DNA of 64,000 nucleotides from Bidens hawaiensis. Its lineage: Eukaryota > Streptophyta > Magnoliopsida > Asterales > Asteraceae. The DNA lies in assembly GCA_021521415.1 (NCBI GenBank), contig JAIQDT010004989.1, positions 62,001 through 126,000 of the forward strand, read 5' to 3'. The notes under the pieces were generated by a model that searched no databases, was not told where the DNA came from, and was given only the letters and a program-made list of their open reading frames with translations. This document shows, piece by piece, positions 1 through 9,420 of the stretch; position 1 is the stretch's first letter, and each line of letters opens with the position of its first letter. Both the position numbers and the translations under genes were made by a program.

Positions 1-547
1 CAACAAATTAAAAAGTCAGCCTCGGTCACAATGGAACTTACACTAATGTAACATGATTACTAGCCTAATTAACTAGTGTTATTACTAATGCGTACATTAT
101 CCATACTTTATCCATTACATTGTTTACTTACTGGTTTGTTTGAAAAACTTGTTTTAAACTCAAACCTGTGAACTCACCAACCGTTGTGTTGACCCGTTGT
201 AGCATGTCTTTCTCAGGTCGCTAAATTCAAGTGCCCGGATATGAGTTGCATTCATGGTCACTCATAAAAATTGCATCATAACTTGGAACTTTTTAATTAA
301 TAATGTTATGGCTTGCGCGTGTTTTACGCCTTAGACTGTTTGCTTTTGCTTAGGAATTTATTATTTCCGCTATGTTACGCTTCCGCATCTTAAAACAATA
401 GACATTAACTCTAAAATGGTTTTCCCAAAGATGGGACAATAAAGTCTTTTTAAAATATTTACACGTTTGGTGTAACTAATGACTGAGATCCTGGTTTATC
501 ACACGCCTCGCTGTAAAACCCCGCACGTGGAAATTGAGGGTGTGACA
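1..547 (+). repeat. G1 5' LTR, 3' portion (left end outside window)
   Basis: The stretch ends in GGGTGTGACA directly before a PBS, which marks the end of a plant Ty3/gypsy 5' LTR. It shares the block with GTGAACTCACCAACC and TTCTCAGGT (about 165-220) and the closing part with the LTR end of CHR-C (44630-44955), so the two are related chromovirus LTRs. The LTR start lies left of the window, and no TATA box could be assigned in the visible part. Confidence 0.85.
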
Positions 548-550
548 GAT

Positions 551-563
551 TGGTATCAGAGCC
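551..563 (+). other. G1 primer-binding site
   Basis: TGGTATCAGAGCC, three bases after the LTR end, is complementary to the 3' end of plant initiator methionine tRNA. It fixes the element as + strand and the LTR boundary at 547. Confidence 0.92.
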
Positions 564-673
564 ATTAGTTATAGTGAACTAGGTTGCATTCCTGATTATA
601 ACTGAGCATATTGCATTAGTTACACAACACACACATATTGGGTACTTATTCGTTCACCCGCTAATGTTACAGT

Positions 674-1369
674 ATGTCATCATCCAACCCCACTCGAGCT
701 CATGGAAAGGTATTAATCACGAAAAGTGACGAACCATTGTCACCAACTCATCCTACTCTGCCTTCGTCAGCAGGGAAGAAGAGGCACCGTACCGATTTGT
801 TGGATGGGGAAACCTCTTAGGGTGGATCTTCTGACGCTCACTTTCTTAGGAGACATAAGACATGGACCTGGTACCCAAAGTATGTTGCCAATATCGTCGG
901 GAGGGAGCATGTCCCACCTATGCCTTGGCTAAATAACCCTTCGCTACCCGATGAGCCGAATATTGAGCCTACTCTTCCTGTCCTTCCATGGCATGAGTTA
1001 CAAGTGATGGCTGCTATGGTGGCTTTGTCAGAGCGCCAGCATCTTCAAGTGGAAGATAACACCTGGGTGATATTCTATATGAGGAAAGACTTAGAGATGG
1101 CTAAGTTCAGGATTAAAGAGCTGACAGATGAGAACATGGAACTTGGGATACACCATCGTAATATGGTGCGTGCTTTTCACGTGGTGAGAACCGAAGTTGC
1201 TGAGTTGGTTGGAAGAGTGCAGCATTTGACAGGCCATATGGGCCTGCCAATGGATAGGATTAGAGAGTTAGAAGAGCAACATGAACCTGAAGAGGATCCT
1301 GAGGAGGAACTGGAAGAGGACCCTGAAGAAGGGCCAGCTGATAGTGCTAGGTCTGGGGTGACTCACTGA
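674..1369 (+). pseudogene. G1 ORF0: acidic protein upstream of gag, one amber
   Basis: One frame runs from ATG 674 to the TGA at 1367-1369, about 230 codons, broken only by TAG at 818-820. The N-terminal third is Ser/Pro-rich, the middle (codons about 115-190) is charged with heptad-like spacing suggesting a coiled coil, and the C-terminus is a Glu/Pro/Asp run. The ORF lies between PBS and gag, where canonical Ty3 elements have only a leader. CHR-C has a counterpart at 45135-45827 in the same place, with the same opening, a similar middle and an acidic tail, which argues for past protein-coding function. I recognise no domain. A leader-encoded accessory protein is the simplest reading; part of a larger Gag is an alternative. 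Confidence 0.6.
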
Positions 1370-1659
1370 TGATGGATGGTTTTTTTTTTCTTCATATCAT
1401 GTTTAGTTTTCATATAAACCTAGATGGGGAGGGTTGTTCAAATCCAACTAATACTTTTGGATTTTTGGTATTTGAACTTAAGTACTTTGTAAATGGTTTT
1501 TACAAGTTATTTGTTCCAGTATTATTGTCAGAATTTATAATGTTGTGGTTATATGATTGCATGTCATTTACTTTATACTAGAATAATGGTTAGTATTGGA
1601 GGTTAGTATTGGAAATATTAAAGTTATTGTATTCTGTGAATGTGAAGAATTATTCTCGT
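1370..1659 (+). other. G1 spacer between ORF0 and gag
   Basis: T-rich sequence with an oligo-T run at about 1380-1390. No coding signal is seen. CHR-C has a similar T-rich spacer at 45828-46080, so the spacer is part of the element design. Confidence 0.6.
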
Positions 1660-1754
1660 AATGGAGGTCGCAACGGACGTGGTGGTGGAAACATTAACTT
1701 GACTCCGGCCGAGTTGGCAACACTAATAAATGAGCAGCTCACGGCTGCGATGGC
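1660..1754 (+). pseudogene. G1 gag, N-terminal fragment
   Basis: Translation gives a Gly/Arg/Asn-rich start followed by INLTPAELATLI, matching the Gag start of CHR-C at 46081 (INLTAAELQTLL). The start codon is damaged by a small indel. The frame is cut at 1754 by N1 and resumes at 7617, with ATGGC before and ATGGT after the insert as the target-site duplication. Confidence 0.8.
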
Positions 1755-2913
1755 TGATGACCGTCGTTCAAGTCAATCAAAAATCTAATTAAACTACCTA
1801 TATAGGATAAGTAAGATATCGTATTCACCAGGAGTATGTGGTCAATATGATTCGTGTACAGATTTAATATAATAAAGTAACTAGTTTTTAGTGCTGATCA
1901 CACAAGCAATTAAAGTGAATTTAGAGAATTAAGTAACATACAAGTAAACGTGTTTCAATCAATTCACAAAGAAAATCACACCCGGGAATTCTAGTAAGCA
2001 ACATACAGGTATCTCATGCAACCTAACAGATTAATTATTAACGATTAACTACAGATTGATCAATCAAACAAAACCTTAGACATCAACAATTGCTTTACAC
2101 ACGGAACTGGTTATCAAACATTCCTTGCCAGTGTGACTCAGTTAAGGGCAATAGTATGTTTTATCGTATACAATCTAATCAAACAGTCATATGATCAATT
2201 ATCTAACAACTAGTAACAAATCGTTCAGACTAACATAAACCTAAACCGATTGAACAAGCAGAAATACCAAACATCAATAATCATATAACAATAATAAATA
2301 ATCATACAAGAATGTTCTTAATCAAGTGAGAAAAACTATAAAGATTACAAACTATACATCCCGGGTGCGATTCTAGGAGATTAGCCGAGCCTTGACATTA
2401 TTAAATCTTCAATATGGATTATATGGATCATACGTAGGGTCTTGGCATAAGCTATGATGGTGAAATCGCCTCTTGGAGCTACTGGAAATCGCCTCCTTTC
2501 GTCAAAAACGAGTTAGGGTTGGTTATGATGACGAATATGTTTTTAACCTAATTTTCCCATCTGCACACCCTATCGCGATACGCGATGGGGTCTTCTCTGG
2601 TCCATCGCGTATCGCTATGGACCAGAAAGTCAACATCAGAGTTAAAACCCATCGCGATATGCGACGGGCCTTCAGCCAAGCCCATCGTGTATCGCGATGG
2701 GTCTTGTCACCAGCAATCATCTATAAAACTCCTCGTTTCGCGTGCTGGACATCCCGGGTTTTCACTCCGTGCCACAACAGGTCTAAATTGAGTACTTTAA
2801 TGCCTGTGACCTGAAATCCCATAATGCACATATGAAGTATCGAAGTTCCTAAAATAAACGATTAAAACTAAATAACAAACGAACTAAAACATATACAAAT
2901 TAACCGACCATCA
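1755..2913 (-). repeat. N1 3' LTR
   Basis: Matches 6461-7616 along its whole length with scattered substitutions. It holds a palindrome array at 2568-2702 built on CATCGCGATACGCGATG. Short ORFs crossing the array are shadows of the repeat. Confidence 0.92.
2568..2702. repeat. Palindrome array in N1 3' LTR
   Basis: Four palindromes of about 20-25 bp (near 2571, 2600, 2648, 2681) share the core ATCGCGATACGCGAT or its mirror ATCGCGTATCGCGAT, flanked by complementary GG/CC ends. In this copy several have single mismatches. The 5' LTR copy at 7270-7405 keeps two of them perfect. Confidence 0.85.
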
Positions 2914-2947
2914 CATCCCCGAACTTATCTTTTGCTTGCCCTCAAGC
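2914..2947 (-). other. N1 polypurine tract and preceding hairpin motif
   Basis: Read on the minus strand, a TTGAGGGCAAGCAAAA-type motif leads into TTCGGGGATG immediately before the LTR start. This layout is typical of Athila/Tat elements and supplies the plus-strand primer. Confidence 0.75.
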
Positions 2948-4440
2948 AAACTCTAAAGCAAACATCAACTTCCATTATAGGTATGTAGATTATCGCCATT
3001 AATACTAGTAAGGTTTAAGGTCATACCCATTTCCCAGACTGACACTTTCTAGATTGATATCCCACAAATACGGTTAAGTGCTATAATAAAAACAATAGAG
3101 CCACCCAGAAAAGTGTACTTTGTTTCCGGTTAAGGCACACATGCTCATACCCCTCATAATATAATATAACTCTCCTCTCTGTTTAATATCTGAACTATGA
3201 AAAGATATGCTAGTATCACTCTGCTCTCAGTATCACTCATATACAGATATCCATCCATAAAACTGCTTTGACACAAATGCAAATCAAGAGGACTTAAAAA
3301 GGGTTGTAACGGGGCTAGGTGTAAGGGAATGGAAGGGAAATTTTTAAGTAGCTCAAACGATCCGACCAGGCTTATTACAAAACATCTAAATAAAAAAAAC
3401 AAACATAAATACTGAATTCACAAATTGTTTTTACACAAACGAACTACTAATTACGTAACTGAATATAAATAGACAACTTTTTGGCTTTTTGCTTTTTTTA
3501 AGCATGGTAAACGTGATGCTTAATACTGAAACAACTACAAATACAAAAACAAAAACAAATACAAATACAAATACAAAGAAACCTATTAATCTGGATCGTC
3601 TTGTAACATAATTTTGGGGTTAATAATATGAAAAATAGGTCCATTAAATGTTTTGTAAGGGAACCAACCCCCCACCCCTCTCATTACCCACGCTCATATG
3701 TATAATGTATGAGGCCTAACCCCCCAGTACCCACACTCTCGCTCATTCAGACGAGGCTTAACCTAGTTGTATAATGTATGAGGCCCAACCTATAACTTGG
3801 CATCGTATAATGTATAATGTATGAAAAACCAACCATGACCAGAAACCTATAACTTGGCATTAATGGCAATGATTAACAGTTAACAACTTTGATTTCTTAA
3901 CACTCTTCGAGGTACTCGGGTTAAAATTTTCAAGTTTACCCCATGTCCACACTTGAGGTTTACATTGTCCTCAATGTGAAAAGAGTTAAACAATAAATGA
4001 ACATTTGAGGAACGGGGTTGAAATTGACTTTTTGACTGTTAAGAAATTTTAAAATTCGGGGCTCAAATATGACGATTCTACTAGCAACTATACAATTACA
4101 CTTTTGACATTTAAACTAAGAAAACAAAATAAATTATGAAACTAAAATCACCTGATATCAATGAGACTGGAAAAGGACCAGTCAGCTCGTAAACTCTCAT
4201 AAACACTCGTATGCATTCGTCTCAACCACGTACCAAACTGACAACCGAACCTGCAAAATTCTCGAGACGTGTAGAAGTAAGCTTCTCACAAGTGTAAGAC
4301 ATAGGTCTTTTACGAGTTATGAAAAAGAGTTTCTGTTTATTTTATTAAAGCAATTGCCTCTGCTGACTTATCATGTAACTCAAACTGTTTCTTCGTTTCA
4401 GCCATATAATCTTCCATAATCTTCATCAATGCATCCAACT
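2948..4440 (-). other. N1 3' noncoding region
   Basis: About 1.5 kb without credible genes. It holds an ACAAAT microsatellite (about 3537-3585), repeated ATAATGTATGAGGCC-type units (about 3700-3830), and at 3941-3976 a second copy of the tract motif (minus strand TTGAGGACAATG then CAAGTGTGGACATGG). The pol region that would normally lie upstream is absent. Confidence 0.6.
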
Positions 4441-6290
4441 TTAAATGCACAGACTCATCCGCATTTCCCGAGGACCCCCTCTACTGGTCCTGATTACCCG
4501 ATTTCACCCCGGTTACCGTCTCTGTTATACCCCCGATTCTGCTCAGACTAACCTTGCTGCTGCTGATAACCGTCCTGGCGGTAATTACCCTGCGACCTGT
4601 TATGGCTCGATCCTTGAATGTTCGGGTTCAACTTAGACGACTCATTCCTGTAGCGAAAGTTCGGGTGATTCCTCAGGCCCGGGTGATATGTGTTTCAATT
4701 GAACCCTTGGCCTTTGGAATCCCCGTAAGCATAGTTAACCTCTTCCGTATTATCCTCCTCGTCATCATAAAACTCGGGGAAATTCTTTCCCTTATGCCAG
4801 AGTTCACCACAATCATCACAAATCGGGAATTTAACTCCAACTTTCTTGACTTCTTTCTTCTTACCATTTCTATTCCCAGCCAGTTCACGTTCTAACTCAG
4901 CACTGACTTAACTAACCTGGAGGATTACCACGTATTCGTCTCTCATCTGCTGCTTCTGATTTTGAGTCTTCACACATAAACTCCAAAAAATCCCAATCAT
5001 CCTCCTCAGGCTGATTCAACAACTGACCATTACACGAGGCCTTAAGATGCTTTCGGTCCTCGTATGTCAAACCATCAACAAAATCCACAGTTCGATTTGG
5101 TGATGTGGGCATTTTCTGATTATATCTTTATACCTAGTAAAGGCTTCATGGAATAATTCGCCAGAAAACTATGAAAAGTTGCGAATTTTCGAACGGGCCT
5201 CGCTAGTCTTCGACTGTGAATAAAACTTGTTTAGAACCACCTGCTGCATCTCGGCCCAATTTCTAATACTGTGCACCAACAGCGAATTAAACTAGAATTT
5301 TGCTTTGTCTTTTGGGGAAAACTGGAATAATCGCAACCGGACCTCATCCTGATCAAATGTACCATCACCAATAGACCCGAAAATAGCCGAAAAATCAGTC
5401 AAGTGAGAATATGGGTCTCCGAAGCCATCCCGTAGAAATGAGGAACAATGTTGATGTAAGATGGCCGGGACTTAAAAGTTTGTTGTCCCCTCACTCAATC
5501 CTGTGGGACCAACGGGGATGCTCCATCTTAGATAGCGATCTGAACCGACTGTTAACACCATGAACCGGGGCCATATAATTCCTCCTGAGCCCCCCCGGGG
5601 TTCACCTAACCATCCCGGTTAACCTGAATACCACGAACTCTTTAGGGCCGTTTCGCCCGATTCACCTTGTCTCCACCCCTTCCGTTTCTGTTAACTGTTT
5701 CAACATGTCTTCGATTAACTGGCTCTTCTACCTCTGCATCCCCATTATCATCACCCACTTCTTCCGGCTCCACAACCTCGTTCTCGGGCTCAACCGCCCG
5801 ATTTCTCCTAACCCACCGATCTACCTCATTCTCAATCTCAAAATCCTCGTTCCTATTATTATTTTCCCCTCTTCATCATTTTCTTTCGGAATACTCGGTT
5901 GAACATCATCGATATTTACCCGAACTCTGCAGTTGGGGTAATTATTTGAAACTAATGGTCCGGCTTGGTAAAAGTTGAGGTTTAGGTTTCGGTTTCGGTT
6001 TTGGTTTCGGGTTCTGGAAGCACGAGCTGAGTGATTTTGGGTGTTTTGGTTATTGAAATTTGTTGGTGGAGGTATGTTATCTGGGTGAAAAGCGTTATTT
6101 TGTGGGAGTGGGTCTTGGTTTTGGTTTTGGTTCTGGTTTTGGTTTTGGTTTTGGTTCTCGTTCTAGTTTTCGTTTTGGTTTTGGTTCTGATCTTCCATAT
6201 CTGAGTTTCTGTTTTGAACTCGGTTCTACCGAGCTAAACTCTCTATTTCGGGCTCAAAATTAACGGTGACTGTCGGCCTGAGTGGCGGGT
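4441..6290 (-). pseudogene. N1 gag pseudogene (Athila/Tat type)
   Basis: On the minus strand the N-terminal part (about 6250-5950) is Asn/Gln-rich. The capsid region at about 5250-5085 reads WAEMQQVVLNKFYSQSK and, after a stop, RYKDIIRKCPHHQIELW, which is the retrotransposon Gag signature of the Athila/Tat group. At about 4850-4750 a CCHC-like knuckle begins CDDCGELWHKGK but has Phe where the last Cys is expected. Several stops and frameshifts interrupt it, so no intact product is expected. Short + strand ORFs across 4445-6263, including a Gly/Phe-rich one, are shadows of this gene. Confidence 0.75.
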
Positions 6291-6438
6291 GCGCATAAAC
6301 CTGTTATCTGCACAACTAACATAAACCGCGTAAAATAAAAGAAAAATAAAATTTAAACTAAAACTGAAAATCAAGGCTAAAATTAAAACTAAAATAAACA
6401 CAAAAATCAACTAACACGAATAACACTAAGCGCACTAA

Positions 6439-6457
6439 CTCCCCGGCAGCGGCGCCA
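6439..6457 (-). other. N1 primer-binding site (TGGCGCC type)
   Basis: Minus strand TGGCGCCGCTGCCGGGGAG, three bases from the LTR. This is the TGGCGCC-class PBS of Athila/Tat-like elements, unlike the initiator-Met PBS used by every other element here. I believe the matching tRNA is tRNA-Asp, from memory. Confidence 0.85.
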
Positions 6458-6460
6458 TTT

Positions 6461-7616
6461 TGATAACCGTCGTTCAAGTCAATCAAAACCCTAATTAAAC
6501 TACCTAGATAGGATAAGTAAGGTAACGTATCCACCAGGAGTATGTGGTCAATATGATTCGTTCAGATTTAATATTATGAAGTAACTGGTTTTTAGTGCTG
6601 ATCACACAAGCAATTAAAGTGAATTTAGAGAATTAAGTAACACGCAAGTAAACGTGTTTCAATCAATTCACAAAGAAAATCACACCCAGGAATTCAAGTA
6701 AGCAACATACAGTTATCTCATGCAACCTAATAGATTAACTATTAACGATTAACTTTATACTGATCAATCAAACAAAACCTTAGACATCAACAATCGCTTA
6801 GACAGGCACTTGTTATCAAACAGTCCTTGCCAGAGTGACTCAGTTAAGGGCAATCGTATGTTTTATCGTATTCAATATAACCAAAAAGTCATATGATCAA
6901 TTATCTAGCAACTGGTAACAAATCGTTCATACTAACATAAACCTAAACCGATTGAACACGCAGAAATACCAAACATCAATAATCATATAACAATCATCAA
7001 TAATCATACAAGAATGTTCTTAATAACATGAGAAAAACTATAATTATTACAAACTATACATCCCAGGTGGTGATTCTAGGATATTAGCCGAACCTTGACA
7101 TTGTTAAATTTTCAATATGGATGATATGGATCAAACGTAGGGTCTTGGCATAAGCTATGATGGTGAAATCGCCTCTTGGAGCTGCTGGAAATCACCTCCT
7201 TTCATTAAAAACGAGTTAGGGTTGTTTATGATGAAGAATATGTTTTTAACCTAATTTTCCCGTCTGCACACTCCATCGTGATACGCGATGGGGTCTTCTC
7301 TGGTCCATCGCATATCGCTATGGACCAGAAATTCAACATCAGAATTAAAACCCATCGCGATACGCGATGGGCCTTCAGCCAAGCCCATCGCGTATCGCGA
7401 TGGGACTTGTCACCAGCAATCATCTATAAAACTCCTCGTTTCGCGTGCTAGACATCCCGGGTCTTCATTCCATGCCACAACATGTCCAAATTGAGTACTT
7501 TAATGCTTGTGACCTGAAATCCAATAATGCACATATGAAGTATCGAAGTTCCTAAAATAAACGATTAAAACTAAATAATAAACAAACTAAAACATATACA
7601 AATTAACCGACCATCA
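6461..7616 (-). repeat. N1 5' LTR
   Basis: Partner of 1755-2913. It begins TGATAACCG and ends ACCATCA on the + strand. The palindrome array at 7270-7405 includes two perfect 21-bp palindromes (7351-7371 and 7384-7404). Confidence 0.92.
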
Positions 7617-7653
7617 ATGGTTGTGGCCCAGGCTCAAGGCCAAGCGCAAGGAG

Positions 7654-7754
7654 GTAAAATCCCATACCTAATTGTCGAAAATTAGGCACATTTAGTACTT
7701 AAGTAAACAAATCTGCAAATATAGAAACTTAAGTGTACCCCTACTCTAATTCAG
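7654..7754 (+). other. Intron-like 101-bp insertion in G1 gag
   Basis: The insert begins GTAAAATCCC and ends CTAATTCAG. Removing it joins CAAGGAG to GTCCAGTCGG and gives the GGPVGCTF reading expected from CHR-C (GGPTGTCTF). It is AT-rich, not a multiple of three, and flanked by AGGT at both junctions. It also contains inverted repeats (CCTAAT/ATTAGG and GTACTTAAGT/ACTTAAGTGTAC). It could be a real intron or a small insertion with a 4-bp duplication. Confidence 0.6.
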
Positions 7755-7762
7755 GTCCAGTC

Positions 7763-9348
7763 GGTTGTACTTTCAAAAACTTCATGGACTATAAGCCGCA
7801 TGCTTTTTCTGGTTTGGAAGGAGCAGTTGGGTTGTTACGTTGGATAGAAAAATCATAGTCTGTGTTCTCCATGTGCAACTGCGCAAAGGATAACCAGGTA
7901 ACGTTTGCTTTAGGAACTCTGGAGGGGCCAGCCCTCACATGGTGGAGTTCCCATGTGCTAATGATGGGACTTAACGCGGCCAACGCTTTGACCTGGGCTG
8001 AGTTTACTGAACTATTGAAAGGGGAGTTCAGCCCAAGAGATAAATTGTAGAAACTAGAACATGAATTTTGGAATCATCGCATAGAGGGGTTCAGAAATTG
8101 AAACCTATGCTAACCGATCCCATGAACGTGTTGTCTTGTGCCCCCAAATGGTGAATCCTGCCTAAAAGAGGATTGAAAAGTGTATTGATGGCCTAGTACC
8201 TAAATTTATGAAATGGTAACTTCGTCCAGACCGACTACTATCCAAGAAGCTATTCATTTAGCTCTTAAACTAACTGAACAAGCTATCAAGCAAGGGGCAT
8301 TACCTCCAAAAAAAATCTACTGCATGAATGAGTGAAAATAACGTATGTGGGAGAACAACAATAACCACAGTCACGGAAACAAAGGATCATATTCCATCAA
8401 CAATCAACATTGTCAAAACAAACGATTCAAACCAACCCAGAACAACAATCACACTAACCCCAATCAAAATCAATGGGGTTATCAGGGCCGACTTCCTATA
8501 CGTAACAAGTGCAATCTGCACCACACCGGCCAATGTGAAAAGTAGCTTTCCAGCGGTTGTACTTTCAAAAACTTCATGGACTATAAGCCGCATGCTTTTT
8601 CTGGTTTGGAAGGAGCAGTCGGGTTGTTACGTTGGATAGAAAAATCATAGTCCGTGTTCTCCATGTGCAACTGCGCAAAGGATAACCAGGTAACGTTTGC
8701 TTCAGGAACTCTGGAGGGGCCAGCCCTCACATGGTGGAGTTCCCATGTGCTAATGATGGGACTTAACGCGGCCAACGCTTTGACCTGGGCTGAGTTTACT
8801 GAACTATTGAAAGGGGAGTTCAGCCCAAGAGATAAATTGTAGAAACTATAACATGAATTTTGGAATCATCGCATAGAGGGGTTCAGAAATTGAAACCTAT
8901 GCTAACCGATCCCATGAACGTGTTGTCTTGTGCCCCCAAATGGTGAATCCTGCCTAAAAGAGGATTGAAAAGTGTATTGATGGCCTAGTACCTAAAATTC
9001 GTGAAATGGTAACTTCATCCAGACCGACTACTATCCAAGAAGCTATTCATTTAGCTCTTAAACTAACTGAACAAGCTATCAAGCAAGGAGCATTACCTCC
9101 AAAAAAATCTACTGCATGATTGAGTGAAAATAACGTATGTGGGAGAACAACAATAACCACAGTCACGGAAACAAAGGATCATATTCCATCAACAATCAAC
9201 ATTGTCAAAACAAACAATTCAAACCAACCCAGAACAACAATCACACTAACCCCAATCAAAATCAATGGGGTTATCAGGGCCGACTTCCTATACGTAACAA
9301 GTGCAATCTACACCACACCGGCCAATGTGAAAAAGTAGCTTTCCAGCG
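7763..9348 (+). repeat. Direct tandem duplication in G1 gag, unit about 793 bp
   Basis: The sequence from GGTTGTACTTTCAAAAAC (7763) to TTTCCAGCG (8555) is repeated immediately, ending near 9348, with only a few substitutions and a one-base indel. Both copies carry the same internal stops, so duplication followed inactivation. The junction shows short similarity between GCGGTTGT and GCGTTGT, suggesting slippage or unequal exchange. Confidence 0.9.
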
Positions 9349-9420
9349 TTGTGGAAAGCTGGGTAATGAAGCAAGAGTTTGTCAGGGAGAGCTTATGCAT
9401 AAGCAACCAAAGGCCTAAGA

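Larger units (their letters stand above)
1755..7616 (-). mobile_element. N1: Athila/Tat-like LTR retrotransposon without pol
   Basis: Two LTRs of 1159 and 1156 bp (1755-2913 and 6461-7616) in the same orientation flank 3.5 kb. Read on the minus strand the LTRs begin TGATGGTCGG and end in ATCA. A TGGCGCC-type PBS lies next to the right LTR and a purine-rich tract next to the left one, so the element reads right to left. The interior has a broken gag and about 1.5 kb without genes; no protease, RT or integrase is seen. It is therefore probably non-autonomous and depended on a relative. The target duplication is ATGGC/ATGGT (one mismatch). Many substitutions separate the LTRs, so it is older than CHR-E. 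Confidence 0.9.
7617..9420 (+). pseudogene. G1 gag, remainder, with internal tandem duplication
   Basis: Gag resumes after N1. Readable pieces are CTFKNFMDYKPHAFSGLEG, the LTWW capsid motif and a zinc-knuckle region (about 9295-9480) with CNLHHTGQC and a damaged second knuckle (QRCGKLGNEARVC, His lost). The reading is broken by a TAG after EKS in each duplicated copy, by a stop before KLEHEFWNHR, and by frameshifts. A 101-bp GT-AG insertion lies at 7654-7754 and a 793-bp direct duplication at 7763-9348. It was homologous to the CHR-C gag and is no longer functional. Confidence 0.8.

Noticed and set aside
2523..2720. Minus-strand ORFs across the palindrome array of N1 (also 7226-7423)
   Set aside because: They read the repeated palindrome and occur equally on both strands.
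4445..4895. Two overlapping + strand ORFs in N1
   Set aside because: The minus strand carries the Gag knuckle here; the + strand frames have no homology I can see.
6060..6263. Gly/Phe-rich + strand ORF
   Set aside because: Shadow of the Asn/Gln-rich N-terminus of the N1 gag on the minus strand.
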